Positions 31,685-42,752 are shown, counted from the stretch's first letter. The stretch is DNA of 59,205 nt from Sphaerisporangium melleum (GCF_014646695.1 NZ_BMNT01000023.1:1-59205), one strand, 5' to 3'. Notes: generated by a model not told the origin, from the sequence alone. Numbers and translations: made by a program.

Positions 31685-33861
31685 GCACCGCGCCAGCACG
31701 GGTCGACGCCCGCGCCAAGGTCACCGGCGCACTGCGCTACGGCGCGGACCGCGCGCCCGAGAGCGTCGCGTACGCCGCGTTCGCCGTCGCCACCATCGCC
31801 AGGGGCCGGATCACCGGCGTGGACACCGAGGCCGCGCTGAATCTCCCCGGCGTACGGCTCGTCATCACCCGGTTCGACCCGGACGAGCTGACCTCCCCGG
31901 GCTTCATCATGACCGGCGGTTACGGGTTCCAGAGCCTCCAGCCGCTGCTGGACGACCGGATCGCCTACCGCGGGCAGCCGATCGCGCTGGTCGTGGCCGA
32001 CACGCCGCTCGCGGCCACCGAGGCGGCCGAACTGATCACGGCCGCCTACGAGCCGGAGCCGGCCGCGTTCACGCTCGACGCGCCCGGCGCCGAGACACTG
32101 GTCCAGGCGCAGGCCATCCCGATCCCGATGTTCGCCGACACGGCCGTCGGTGACGCCGACGCCGCCTTCGCGGCCGCGCCGGTCCAGGTCGATGTGGAGG
32201 TGTCCGGGCCGAACCAGCACCAGGTGCCGATGGAGCTGATCGGCGGCGTCGTGGAATGGCACGGCGACACCCTGGTGGTGCACGAGGGCACGCAGAACTC
32301 CGGCGCCGTCCAGAACGGCCTCGCCCGGCAGCTCGGCATCAGCCCCGATCGCGTTCAGGTGATCTCACCGTCCGTCGGCGGCGGCTTCGGCCAGAAGAAC
32401 TCGCTCCAGCCGCACATCGGGCCCCTGGCGATCGCGGCACGCCGGCTCGGCCGGCCGGTCAAGCTGGTGCTGACCCGCCCGCAGACGTTCCACCAGGCCA
32501 GCTTCCGCCCGGCGAGCCGCCAGCGCGTCCGGCTCGGCGCCGACTCCTCGGGCCGCCTGGTCGCGGCGATCCACGAGATCGACCAGCAGACCTCGCGGCA
32601 CGACCTGTTCCCGGCCATGTACACCGAGGTGTCCTCCCGGTTCTACGGCATCGGCGCCTTCCGGGGCCTGCAGCGGCTGGTCCGGACCGACGTGCAGACC
32701 CCCGGGTACATGCGGGCGCCGTTCGAGCACATCGCCGCCTACGCCATGGAGTCGGCGGTCGACGAGATCGCCTACGCGACCGGCCGGGACCCTGTCGAGC
32801 TCCGCCTGGCCAACGACACCGCCGTGGACCCGGTCTCCGGCCTGCCGTTCTCCTCTCGCCACGTGGCCGAATGCCTGCGGCGCGGCGCCGAGCGGTTCGG
32901 CTGGGCGGAGCGCAGTCCGCGGCCGCGGTCGATGCGGGGCCCCGACGGCACACTGATCGGCTGGGGGGTGGCGATCGGCGCCTACCCGGGCAGCGCCGCC
33001 GCGGCCATCGCGCGGATGTCCGCCCATGACACCGGGACGGTCGAGGTCGCGGTGGCCGGCCATGAGATGGGCCAGGGCATCCGTACGGCGATCGCCCGGC
33101 TCGTGGCCGACGACCTCGGCATCGAGATCGCGGCGGTGAAGGTCGGCGTCGGCGACACCCGTAGCGCCCCGCAGCACCTCACCGCGGGCTCCTGGGGCAC
33201 CGCGACCGCCCTGCCGGCCGTACACGCGGCGCTGCGCGACCGGCTCGGCGTGCCACGGACCGGGCCGGTGGACATGCGTGCCGCCGTCGCCGCGACCGGC
33301 GGCTCCCGGATCGAGATCGAGGCGACCAGCGTGGCCCGCGGCCAGCCCGCCGATGTGGTGGTGGACCGGCTGCGCAAGGGACTTCTCGCCATCGCCGGCC
33401 CGGAGTACCCGGAGTTCGTCACCTTCAGCCACATCGCGCACTTCGTCGAGGTACGGATCGAGGCGGCGACCGGCCGCGTGCGCGTCCCGCGCGTCGTCAG
33501 CGTCGCCGACTGCGGACGGGTCGCCAGCCCGGTGACCGCCGCGAGCCAGGTGCGCGGCGGCGTGATCTGGGGCATCGGCGCGACCTTGCGCGAGCAGAGC
33601 CTGGTCGATCCGCGGTACGGCGGGTTCCTCAACCCGACCATGGAGGAGTACCCGATCCCCGTCAGCGCCGACGTCCACCGGATCGACGTCGACTTCATCG
33701 ACGAGCCCGACCTGCTCCTCAACCCGGTCGGGGTCAAGGGACTCGGGGAGGTGTGCATGGTGGGGGTCTCCGCCGCCATCGGCAACGCGCTGTTCCACGC
33801 CACCGGTGCGCGCTTCCGCAGGCTGCCCGTCCGCATCGAGGACGTCCTCCCGCATCTGTGA
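31681..33861 (+). CDS. Molybdenum hydroxylase large subunit (xanthine dehydrogenase family, PaoC-like)
   Basis: 726 residues. Molybdopterin-cofactor-binding segments include VGGGFGQKNSLQPHIGPLA, FRGLQRLVRTDVQTPGYMRAP split around residue 330, GHEMGQGIRTAIARL, and the catalytic glutamate in VKGLGEVCMVGVSAAIGNAL near residue 690. This is the substrate-oxidising subunit of the enzyme. Combined with the PaoB-type FAD subunit, an aldehyde oxidoreductase with a cytosine-dinucleotide cofactor is the best guess. No XdhC-type maturation chaperone is encoded next to it. A strong bidirectional hairpin follows. Confidence 0.92.
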   Translation: MSTAPARVDARAKVTGALRYGADRAPESVAYAAFAVATIARGRITGVDTEAALNLPGVRLVITRFDPDELTSPGFIMTGGYGFQSLQPLLDDRIAYRGQPIALVVADTPLAATEAAELITAAYEPEPAAFTLDAPGAETLVQAQAIPIPMFADTAVGDADAAFAAAPVQVDVEVSGPNQHQVPMELIGGVVEWHGDTLVVHEGTQNSGAVQNGLARQLGISPDRVQVISPSVGGGFGQKNSLQPHIGPLAIAARRLGRPVKLVLTRPQTFHQASFRPASRQRVRLGADSSGRLVAAIHEIDQQTSRHDLFPAMYTEVSSRFYGIGAFRGLQRLVRTDVQTPGYMRAPFEHIAAYAMESAVDEIAYATGRDPVELRLANDTAVDPVSGLPFSSRHVAECLRRGAERFGWAERSPRPRSMRGPDGTLIGWGVAIGAYPGSAAAAIARMSAHDTGTVEVAVAGHEMGQGIRTAIARLVADDLGIEIAAVKVGVGDTRSAPQHLTAGSWGTATALPAVHAALRDRLGVPRTGPVDMRAAVAATGGSRIEIEATSVARGQPADVVVDRLRKGLLAIAGPEYPEFVTFSHIAHFVEVRIEAATGRVRVPRVVSVADCGRVASPVTAASQVRGGVIWGIGATLREQSLVDPRYGGFLNPTMEEYPIPVSADVHRIDVDFIDEPDLLLNPVGVKGLGEVCMVGVSAAIGNALFHATGARFRRLPVRIEDVLPHL

Positions 33862-33887
33862 TCCCTGGCGACGCCCCGAGCGGGGAC

Positions 33888-33920
33888 CGGCCGCCCGGCG
33901 AGTGTGTCGCCGGGCGGCCG
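33888..33920. terminator. Bidirectional terminator hairpin
   Basis: CGGCCGCCCGGCGA (33888-33901) pairs perfectly with TCGCCGGGCGGCCG (33907-33920) around GTGTG. It lies between the convergent large-subunit and transhydrogenase genes. Confidence 0.75.
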
Positions 33921-33952
33921 TCACGGGCCCGTCCCATCCCCGCCGGCCGGGT

Positions 33953-35356
33953 TCAGTCGGCGTAGCGGGCCATCCGCCGGATCTTGTTCATCGCGTCGAG
34001 CGCCGCGACCTTGTAGGACTCGGCGAGCGTCGGATAGTTGAACACCGCGTCGACCAGGTAGTCCACCGTGCCGCCGCAGCCCATGACGGCCTGCCCGATG
34101 TGCAGCAGTTCGGTGGCCCCGGTGCCGAAGACGTGCACGCCGAGCAGCGCGTGGTCCTCCGGTGACACCAGCAGTTTGAGCATGCCGTAGGTGTCGCCGA
34201 TGATCTGCCCCCGGGCCAGCTCCCGGTAGCGGGACACGCCGACCTCGAACGGGATCAGGGCCTTGGTCAGCTCGTCCTCGGTCCTGCCGATGAAGCTGAT
34301 CTCCGGGATCGTGTAGATGCCGATGGGCTGCAGGTCTGGCAGGCCGTTCAGCGGCTCGCCGCAGGCCCGGTGGGCCGCGATGCGGCCCTGCTCCATCGAG
34401 GTGGCGGCCAGTGACGGGAAGCCGATGACGTCGCCCACCGCGAAGATGTGCGGCACCATCGTCCGGTAGTCGGCGTCGACGGCGATGCGCCCGCGGTCGT
34501 CGGCCCGCAGCCCGGCCGCCTCCAGGTTCAGCGCCTCGGTCATGCCCTGCCGGCCGGCCGAGTACATGACGGTGTCTGCCGGGATCTTCTTGCCGCTCTC
34601 CAGCACGGTGACGCAGCCGCGCGCCCGCCGCTCGACGGCGGCCACGGTCTCGCCGAACCGGAAGGTGACCGCCAGGTCGCGCAGGTGGTACTTCAGCGCC
34701 TCGACCACCTCCAGGTCGCAGAAGTCGAGCATGCGGTCGCGCCGCTCGACCACCGTGACCTTGGTCCCGAGGGCGGCGAACATGGAGGCGTACTCGATGC
34801 CGATCACGCCGGCGCCGACCACGACCATGGAGTCGGGCACCCGGTCCAGCTTGATCATGCCGTCGGAGTCGATGACCGTGCGGTCGTCGAACTCCACGCT
34901 GCCGGGCCGGGCGGGCCGGGTCCCGGTGGCGATGATGACGTTGTCGGCGGTGACCTTGGTGCCCCTGCCGTTCTCGTCGGTCACCTCGACGGTGTGCGGG
35001 TCCAGGAAGCGGCCCGATCCGACGAGCATGGTCACATGGTTGCGGGAGAGCTGGCTTCTGACCACGTCGATCTCGCGGCCGACCACGTGCGCGGTGCGCA
35101 TGGTCAGGTCGGAGACGGTGACGTCCTCCTTCAGCCGGTAGCTCTGGCCGTACATCTCTCGTTGGTTGAGGCCGGTCAGGTAGAGAACGGCTTCGCGCAT
35201 GGTCTTGGAGGGGATGGTGCCGGTGTTGATGCACACCCCGCCGATCATGTTGCGCCGCTCGACGATCGCGACGCGGCGCTCCAGCTTGGCGGCCGCGATG
35301 GCGGCCTTCTGGCCACCGGGTCCGGAACCCAGGACGAGTACCTCGTAATCGGACAC
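33953..35356 (-). CDS. sthA: Soluble NAD(P) transhydrogenase (Si-specific)
   Basis: 467 residues from the GTG at 35356 (the family is ~465). FAD-binding [18 protein letters not shown] is followed by [19 protein letters not shown]. Only one cysteine is present at the position where disulfide reductases have two, which is the mark of SthA over dihydrolipoamide dehydrogenase. NAD binding is [20 protein letters not shown]. The dimer-interface domain includes the terminal [20 protein letters not shown]. The enzyme balances NADPH and NADH pools. A longer reading to 35425 is possible but starts in promoter-like sequence. It is divergent from the GH16 gene. Confidence 0.92.
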   Translation of the reverse strand: MSDYEVLVLGSGPGGQKAAIAAAKLERRVAIVERRNMIGGVCINTGTIPSKTMREAVLYLTGLNQREMYGQSYRLKEDVTVSDLTMRTAHVVGREIDVVRSQLSRNHVTMLVGSGRFLDPHTVEVTDENGRGTKVTADNVIIATGTRPARPGSVEFDDRTVIDSDGMIKLDRVPDSMVVVGAGVIGIEYASMFAALGTKVTVVERRDRMLDFCDLEVVEALKYHLRDLAVTFRFGETVAAVERRARGCVTVLESGKKIPADTVMYSAGRQGMTEALNLEAAGLRADDRGRIAVDADYRTMVPHIFAVGDVIGFPSLAATSMEQGRIAAHRACGEPLNGLPDLQPIGIYTIPEISFIGRTEDELTKALIPFEVGVSRYRELARGQIIGDTYGMLKLLVSPEDHALLGVHVFGTGATELLHIGQAVMGCGGTVDYLVDAVFNYPTLAESYKVAALDAMNKIRRMARYAD

Positions 35357-35465
35357 AGCTTTCAGTGTGCGGCTAACCACTTGATTGGTGAAGCAGTGCG
35401 GAGATCCGCGACACCGTATCGTCATAACCCTGTGATCAGCGGAGCATGCTTGCTTTCATGGGCGC

Positions 35466-36581
35466 ATGTCGATGCGTAGCGCGTACATGATCGTGGCGGC
35501 GACGACGTTGACCCTCTGTCCCGGTCCCGGCAGGCCGGACGCCGGCCATTCCGGGGGTGCGGGGCGGCCGCCCGCCGTCCGGGAGGCCGCCTCCCCCACC
35601 GCCGCGGCCACGTCCCGGCCGCCGCACGCCGCACCGGTGGCCAGCCGCCCGCCCGGTGGCGCGCCGGTGGCCGGCCGGACTCCGGGCGGCGCGCCGGGCG
35701 CCGCGGCCTCCGTGCGCCCGGGCGGCCCGCCGGGGTACCCGCCTCCCCCGGTGTACGACCACCGGTACGGGTCCGGGCAAGGTGCTCCGTCCCGGCCGCC
35801 GGGCGCGCCGGGGACCCCGTGGCCGCCGGCCGGGCCGGACACCCCGCCGCCGCCCCCCGTACCGTTCCCGCCCTCCTCCGCGCCCCGGGCCGGCACGCCC
35901 CCGGCCGCCACGCCGACCGCGAACGGGCGCGTGTCCTCGGCGCCGGACGCCCGGTGGGGCACGCCGGTGCTGGTGGAGAACTTCGACGGCGCCCAGATCG
36001 ACCGGAGCAGGTGGGAGGTGTACCACTCCCCCGACGCCAAGGTGAACCCGCGCACCGCGCAGGCGACGAGCGTCGGCGGCGGCGTGCTGAAGATGACCGG
36101 CGGCTTCTACGGCGGCAAGGACCTGTCCGGCGGCGTCGCGAGCCACCTGTCGCAGACCTACGGCCGCTGGGAGGTGCGCATGCGCGGCGAGGCGGGCGCA
36201 GGGTACTCCCTGGTCGCGCTGCTGTGGTCCAGTTCGGGGGACTACAGCGAGATCGACTTCACCGAGTCGATCGATCCGACCCGGCAGACGGCCGGCATCT
36301 ACGTCCATCGCGGCGAGGCTCCTCAGGCGCAGAGTCTGATGCGCGCCGACTTCACCAAATGGCACACCGTGGCGGTCGACCACCTGCCCGGCCGGCTCAC
36401 GTTCTGGCTGGACGGCAGGCGGGTCTGGGACTACACCGGGCCGCTCGTCCCCTCGGGCCCGGTGCACCTGACGCTGCAGAACGACGTGGTGTGCAACCAG
36501 TGGTCGCCGTGCCGCGACTCCTCGACCCCGCGCACGGTGTCGATGTTCGTCGACTGGGTCAAGATCTACCGGGCCCCGTGA
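35466..36581 (+). CDS. Secreted glycoside hydrolase family 16 protein
   Basis: 371 residues. A short signal-like N terminus (MSMRSAYMIVAATTLTLC) leads into a ~140-residue Pro/Gly/Ala-rich low-complexity linker. The GH16 jelly-roll domain follows from about residue 160: VLVENFDGAQIDRSRWEVYH, the catalytic motif EIDFTE at residues 262-267 (nucleophile Glu262, acid/base Glu267), and FWLDGRRVWDY with MFVDWVKIYRAP at the end. GH16 enzymes cut beta-1,3/1,4-glucans, agarose or similar; substrate is not deducible. The Ser/Trp-rich active-site stretch LLWSSSGDYS resembles small GH16 members. The signal peptide is weak, and Cys18 could be lipidated. Confidence 0.88.
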   Translation: MSMRSAYMIVAATTLTLCPGPGRPDAGHSGGAGRPPAVREAASPTAAATSRPPHAAPVASRPPGGAPVAGRTPGGAPGAAASVRPGGPPGYPPPPVYDHRYGSGQGAPSRPPGAPGTPWPPAGPDTPPPPPVPFPPSSAPRAGTPPAATPTANGRVSSAPDARWGTPVLVENFDGAQIDRSRWEVYHSPDAKVNPRTAQATSVGGGVLKMTGGFYGGKDLSGGVASHLSQTYGRWEVRMRGEAGAGYSLVALLWSSSGDYSEIDFTESIDPTRQTAGIYVHRGEAPQAQSLMRADFTKWHTVAVDHLPGRLTFWLDGRRVWDYTGPLVPSGPVHLTLQNDVVCNQWSPCRDSSTPRTVSMFVDWVKIYRAP

Positions 36582-36647
36582 CCGGCCGGCCTCCTGGACC
36601 GGCCACCGGGCGGCCCGCCGCCGGACGCGGGCGCCCGGAGCCGGCCC

Positions 36648-37706
36648 TCAGGCCGGGCCGGCGAGGAGCTCGGCGGCCTTGAGGCCGAGGTGCAGCACCA
36701 GGCGGTTCTCGCCGTCGTCCAGGTCCAGGCCGGTCAGCCGTTCGGCCTTGGCCAGCCGGTAGTACAGGGTCTGGCGGTGCACGCCGAGCCGCGCGGCGGT
36801 GTCGCGGGCGCGCCCGCCCTGGTCGAGGTAGGTGACCACGGTGCGGGCGAGCTCGGCGTCCAGCGCCGCCGCCTCGCCCGCGAGGTCGGCCAGCTCGGCC
36901 GGGGACAGCCGGACGAGCAGCCGGTGCACCCCGAGGTCCGTCCACGCGGCGACCGGCGCGAACCTCGCCACCCGCTGGGCCGCGCGGAGCGCCAGCCGGG
37001 CCTCCCGCCAGCTCCGCCACGCCTCGCCGGTGTCCTGCCGGGGCCCGCCGATGCCCGCCGCCGTGCCGTACATGGCCCGCACCCGCTCGGCCACGGCACG
37101 CGCCTGGGCCGCGGGCGCCAGGACGGCGGTGACCGGGTCGCCGGCGTCGGCCGGGACGCCACGGGGCAGCGTCCACAGCGGCGCGACCCGGCCGGAGGCG
37201 CTCTGCACCGCGATCGCCGCCACCGGGCCGGGCAGCTCGAGCCGGACCCCGGCGCGGACCTCCGGGTCGGCCGACAGCAGGTCGCGCAGGCGCACGCCGA
37301 GGTCCTGGCGGCGGCGGGCCTCTTGGGCGAGCGCGGCGGCGGCCCGGTCGACCAGTGGGGCCACCTGGGTCAGGTGCGCGTCGGTGAGCGCGCCGGAGTC
37401 GAGCAGCCACAGGTACCCGTAGGTCACCTCGCGGTGGCGCAGCGGGACGCAGACCCGGGCGAGCACGCCGAGGCCCTGGTCGCCGGGGACGCGGACCGGG
37501 CCGGTGGCCGTGGCGATGCCGTAGCCCTCGAAGTAGGCGCGCACCTCGTCGGAGGCGCGGCGGCGCAGGATGGACTCCCGCCGGACGGCGTCGATGTCGC
37601 CGCTCTGCGCCGCGTAGGCGAGCAACTGGAAGGCGCGGTCCTCCAGCGTGGCCGGGGCGTCCAGGACGCGCGCGATGTCGTCGACGATTTCCTGCAGATC
37701 CACCCG
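36648..37706 (-). CDS. PucR-family regulator of proline utilisation
   Basis: 352 residues if started at the GTG at 37706; an ATG at 37721 adds five residues but overlaps a palindrome. After an N-terminal GAF-like region come SLLRAAQRVARF-type helices. The PucR C-terminal HTH is LARTVVTYLDQGGRARDTAA followed by RLGVHRQTLYYRLAKAERLT. Proteins of this type next to putA in actinomycetes activate proline catabolism in response to proline. The divergent neighbour is indeed the proline dehydrogenase gene. The longer frames that read upstream toward 38351 are shadows of putA. Confidence 0.9.
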   Translation of the reverse strand, partial: RVDLQEIVDDIARVLDAPATLEDRAFQLLAYAAQSGDIDAVRRESILRRRASDEVRAYFEGYGIATATGPVRVPGDQGLGVLARVCVPLRHREVTYGYLWLLDSGALTDAHLTQVAPLVDRAAAALAQEARRRQDLGVRLRDLLSADPEVRAGVRLELPGPVAAIAVQSASGRVAPLWTLPRGVPADAGDPVTAVLAPAAQARAVAERVRAMYGTAAGIGGPRQDTGEAWRSWREARLALRAAQRVARFAPVAAWTDLGVHRLLVRLSPAELADLAGEAAALDAELARTVVTYLDQGGRARDTAARLGVHRQTLYYRLAKAERLTGLDLDDGENRLVLHLGLKAAELLAGPA

Positions 37707-37713
37707 TCCATTG

Positions 37714-37729
37714 TCATACATCTGTATGA
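37714..37729. promoter_or_regulatory. Perfect palindrome between pucR-type gene and putA
   Basis: TCATACATCTGTATGA is an inverted repeat with 7-base arms (TCATACA/TGTATGA) and a 2-base centre. It overlaps or adjoins the start of the PucR-family gene and lies 70 bases ahead of putA, so it is the best operator candidate for both. Confidence 0.6.
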
Positions 37730-37797
37730 ACGGGGTAGACGACGGCCGTGGCGGATGTCCATAGAAGCCGCTCACCTGCGGATTTATGGTGGTGAAC

Positions 37798-38715
37798 ATG
37801 CTCGGTTCCGTATTTTTGGCGGCATCGCGGAGCTCGCTCGCGCGCCGCGCCGTCTCCGGTCTCCCGGTCACCCGGCACGTGGTCGACCGGTTCGTCGCCG
37901 GTGAGGACACCACGGCCGCGCTGGCGGCCGTGCAGCGCCTCACCGACGCCCGTCTGGCCGTCACCCTCGACCACCTGGGCGAGGAGGTCAGGGACGTCCG
38001 CGCCGCCGCCGGGACCGTCAAGGCGTACGTGTCGCTGCTCGACGCGCTGGCGCCGCTCGGGCTGGGCGGCCGGGCCGAGGTCTCGGTGAAGCTGTCGGCC
38101 GTCGGGCAGGTGCTCGACGAGCGCATGGCGCTGGACCACGCCAGGGAGATCTGCGCCGCCGCGCGCGACGCGGGCGCCACGGTGACCCTGGACATGGAGG
38201 ACCACACCACGGTCGACTCCACCCTTGCGATCCTGCGCGAGCTGCGCGCCGACTTCCCCTCGACCGGGGTCGCCGTGCAGGCGTACCTGCTGCGCAGCGA
38301 GGGCGACCTGCGCGACCTGTCCGGCGAGGGGTCGCGGGTGCGCCTGGTCAAGGGCGCCTACGCCGAGCCGGCCTCGGTGGCCCACCAGAAGAAGGCCGAC
38401 GTGGACAAGGCGTACGTGCGGTGCCTGCGCATCCTCATGGCGGGGAAGGGGTACCCCATGGTGGCCACGCACGACGACCGGCTGATCTCCATCGCCGAGC
38501 TGCTGGCCGACCGCGCCGGACGCGGCCGGGACTCCTTCGAGTACCAGATGCTCTACGGCATCAGGACCGACAAGCAGGAGGCCATGGCCCGCGCCGGGTC
38601 CACGGTGCGCGTGTACGTCCCCTACGGCGACGACTGGTACGGCTACTTCATGCGCCGCCTGGCCGAGCGTCCCGCCAACGTCGCCTTCTTCCTGCGTTCA
38701 CTCCGCTCCCAGTGA
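37798..38715 (+). CDS. putA: Proline dehydrogenase
   Basis: 305 residues from the ATG at 37798 (MLGSVFLAASRSSLARR); GGTGG lies five bases upstream, and an ATG at 37786 is in frame. FAD-dependent TIM-barrel motifs include LDMEDHTTVDSTL, VAVQAYLLRSEGDL, RLVKGAYAEP and the substrate-site YVPYGDDWYGYFMRRLAERP near the C terminus, where the two arginines bind the proline carboxylate. This is the short monofunctional form. It oxidises proline to pyrroline-5-carboxylate, passing electrons to the membrane quinone pool. The next gene, eight bases on, encodes the second step. Confidence 0.92.
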   Translation: MLGSVFLAASRSSLARRAVSGLPVTRHVVDRFVAGEDTTAALAAVQRLTDARLAVTLDHLGEEVRDVRAAAGTVKAYVSLLDALAPLGLGGRAEVSVKLSAVGQVLDERMALDHAREICAAARDAGATVTLDMEDHTTVDSTLAILRELRADFPSTGVAVQAYLLRSEGDLRDLSGEGSRVRLVKGAYAEPASVAHQKKADVDKAYVRCLRILMAGKGYPMVATHDDRLISIAELLADRAGRGRDSFEYQMLYGIRTDKQEAMARAGSTVRVYVPYGDDWYGYFMRRLAERPANVAFFLRSLRSQ

Positions 38716-38723
38716 GGTCTTCC

Positions 38724-40349
<1,626 letters not shown>

Positions 40350-40350
40350 C

Positions 40351-40417
40351 ACCCGCCCGAAGCACCCCGGCGGCCCCGCGCCGCGTCTTGTGCGGGCGGG
40401 GCCGGTGGGTGGCGGGT
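40351..40417. terminator. Nested hairpin between pruA and the SnoaL gene
   Basis: ACCCGCC (40351-40357) pairs with GGCGGGT (40411-40417), and inside it GGCCCCGC (40372-40379) pairs with GCGGGGCC (40396-40403). The structure overlaps the stop of the convergent SnoaL gene and could end transcription from both sides. Confidence 0.5.
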
Positions 40418-41538
40418 CAGCTCGGGGTCGTGCTCTGGGTGGCGCCGGGGGTGGCGCCCCGGCGGCCGGGGCGGGGAGCCGGGTCGCGTTGCGGGATCAG
40501 GGTGTTGTGGAAGGACCGCACCAGCCACTGCCCGTCCCGCTGCCTGAGGACGATGCTGGTGTTGTAGGAGAAGGTGTTGGGACGGCAGGCGGTCTCGGCG
40601 CCGAACATGACGCAGCCCTTGCGGACGATCACGGCCACCGTCGGCGCGACCAGGTCGACCTTCTCCTCCAGCGTGATGATGCGGCTGTTCTTCAACTGGT
40701 TGCCCATGAAGCTCTGGAACCGCTGGGCGATCACGTCGCGGGTGCGCATGTGCTCGCCGGTGACGTTGACGAAGTCGGCGTCGGGCGTGTAGGTCGCGGC
40801 GTACGCCTTGGCGTCGCCCTTCGCCCACGTCTCGGCCTGCCGCAGCCACAGCTTGCGCAGTGCCTCCCGCGCGGCGGAGTTGTCCGCCTCGTCGGTGCCC
40901 GGGGGCGGAGCCTGGACGGCGGGCGGCGCGCCGCCCGGCGGGGTGGCCGGGAGCGCGGCAGGCGCCGCCGCCACGTCCGCGGCGGCGGGTGAGGCCGCGG
41001 TGACGAGCCGGAACGGACGCCGGCGTTCCTCACCCTGCTCGACCAGGGTGTTGTGGAACGACTCGATCTGCCACTGCCCGTAGCGCTTGACCATGACGCT
41101 GCTGTTCACCGACAGGTTGGCCGGACGGCAGGCCGGCTCGGCGCCGTACAGGACGCAGTCCTTCCTGACGATGATCGCCATGGCCGGCGACACCAGGCGG
41201 ATCTTCTCGTCCAGCCGGAGGATCCGCGTCTGCTTCAGGTCGTTGGCGAAGTAGTGCTGGATGCGGGACGCGATGGCCCCGCGGCCGTGCAGGTGCTCGC
41301 CTCTGATGTTCACCAGGTCGGCGTCCGGGCTGTAGATCGCCGCGTAGGCGGCGGCGTCCCCCTTGGACCAGGCCGCCGCCTGGCGCCGCCAGATGTCGCC
41401 GAGCGCGGCGAGGTCCCCGTCGGGCGGCGCGTCGGGTGTGACGGCGACCGCCGGTGGCACGGCGCAGAAAAGCGCCGCGCCGACCCCCGCGACGAGCACC
41501 AGGCCGCTCGTCGTACTGCTGCGTCCACGGATTCTCAT
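40417..41538 (-). CDS. Secreted tandem SnoaL-like (SgcJ/EcaC, DUF4440) protein
   Basis: 373 residues from the ATG at 41538 (MRIRGRSSTTSGLVLVAG; GGAGG five bases upstream). A signal peptide with likely cleavage after AVA near residue 34 is followed by two copies of a SnoaL-fold domain. Copy one reads WSKGDAAAYAAIYSPDADLV with later SFHNTLVEQ. Copy two reads WAKGDAKAYAATYTPDADFV with later SFHNTLIPQ. A Pro/Ala-rich linker joins them. Each copy has two matching cysteines (VRKDCVLYGAEPAC and VRKGCVMFGAETAC), suggesting a disulfide in each. Function unknown; SnoaL folds bind small hydrophobic molecules or act as steroid-isomerase-like enzymes. Confidence 0.85.
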   Translation of the reverse strand: MRIRGRSSTTSGLVLVAGVGAALFCAVPPAVAVTPDAPPDGDLAALGDIWRRQAAAWSKGDAAAYAAIYSPDADLVNIRGEHLHGRGAIASRIQHYFANDLKQTRILRLDEKIRLVSPAMAIIVRKDCVLYGAEPACRPANLSVNSSVMVKRYGQWQIESFHNTLVEQGEERRRPFRLVTAASPAAADVAAAPAALPATPPGGAPPAVQAPPPGTDEADNSAAREALRKLWLRQAETWAKGDAKAYAATYTPDADFVNVTGEHMRTRDVIAQRFQSFMGNQLKNSRIITLEEKVDLVAPTVAVIVRKGCVMFGAETACRPNTFSYNTSIVLRQRDGQWLVRSFHNTLIPQRDPAPRPGRRGATPGATQSTTPS

Positions 41539-41816
41539 TCGTGCCTCCGTTCGTACGCTCCTGAGGAAAAGATATACGGTGCCCGCGTCCCCTCCTGGAA
41601 ATGGGTGCGGGTGTCCCATCGCCAGGGATAATCATTGCGAAATTCGCTATGTTTCCGGTGTTTGCCCTGTTCAAAGCCGCTGTTGGCGACGCTTCACCAT
41701 ATCCGCGGACCGGGTGTGCCAATACGGCGGCAAACCTGAATCTCCGGCTTTCTTCCCGCGCGTCACCGCGGCCGGAAGGGCCGGGGCGGCGACAATGACC
41801 GCAGGGGGGATGACAT

Positions 41817-42752
41817 ATGCAGATCGCGGTACTCGGAATGGGGAACATGGGGCGCGCCCTGGCCTGCCGGCTCGCCGCCCAGGGGCAGCAGGTCAGGGTC
41901 TGGAACCGCACGCCGGGCCGGGCCGGGGAGGCCGTCGCGGCGGGCGCGGTGGAGGAGCGGTCCCCGGACGAGGCCGCACGCGGCTGCGAGGCCGTCATCA
42001 TGTCGCTCGCCGACGACGAGGCGGCGCTGGCCGTGATGGGACGGCTGGCGGAGGCGGCCTCCGGCGCGAAGCGGTCCGGGGCCAACGGATCGGGCCCGGA
42101 CACCGCCGGAGCGGACGGCCCGGTCGTGGTGGACATGAGCACCGTCGCCCCCGGCACCTCCCGCCGGCTGGCGGAGCTCGCGCCCGGGCACCGGTTCGTG
42201 GCCGCGCCGATCATCGCCGCGCCGGTCACGGTGGCCGCAGGCCGGGCGTCGGGGCTGCTGGGTGGCGAGCGGCGGCTGGTGGACCGGCTGGAGCCGCTGT
42301 GGTGCCGGCTGTTCGAGGCGCACTGGTACTGCGGCGAGGACCCGGGCAGGGCGACGACCTTCAAACTGCTCAACAACTATCTGCTGATGGCCGGGATCGC
42401 CCTGATCGCCGAGGTGGTGGCCACGGCCGAGGCGGCGGAGCTGGACACCAAGCTGCTGCGCGAGGTGCTGGACCAGTGGCCGACCGTCCCGATCGCCGTC
42501 CGCAACCGGATCGACGACATCATCGGCGGCGAGCATCAGGGCTGGTTCTCCACCCGGCTCGGCGCCAAGGACGTGCGGCACGTGGTGGCCGCGGCCGAGG
42601 CCGGCGGGCTCGCGCTGCCGATCGCCCGCCTGGTCGGGCAGCGCTACGAACGCGCGGCCGAGTTGTGCGGCGAGGGGGCGGACATCGGCGCGGTCGTGGA
42701 GGTGCTGCGTGCCGAGCGCCGCGCGGGCCGGCGGGCGGACGGCGATGACTGA
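41817..42752 (+). CDS. NAD(P)-dependent beta-hydroxyacid dehydrogenase/imine-reductase-like protein
   Basis: 311 residues. The Rossmann motif is IAVLGMGNMGRALACRLA; the later FKLLNNYLLMAGIALIAEVV carries the Lys that acts as catalytic residue in 3-hydroxyisobutyrate dehydrogenases. Within the helical C-terminal domain is GWFSTRLGAKDVRHVVAAAE. This superfamily includes 3-hydroxyisobutyrate, tartronate-semialdehyde and imine reductases. Substrate is not deducible. The next gene starts within its last codons (8-base overlap), so the two are co-translated. Confidence 0.88.
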   Translation: MQIAVLGMGNMGRALACRLAAQGQQVRVWNRTPGRAGEAVAAGAVEERSPDEAARGCEAVIMSLADDEAALAVMGRLAEAASGAKRSGANGSGPDTAGADGPVVVDMSTVAPGTSRRLAELAPGHRFVAAPIIAAPVTVAAGRASGLLGGERRLVDRLEPLWCRLFEAHWYCGEDPGRATTFKLLNNYLLMAGIALIAEVVATAEAAELDTKLLREVLDQWPTVPIAVRNRIDDIIGGEHQGWFSTRLGAKDVRHVVAAAEAGGLALPIARLVGQRYERAAELCGEGADIGAVVEVLRAERRAGRRADGDD

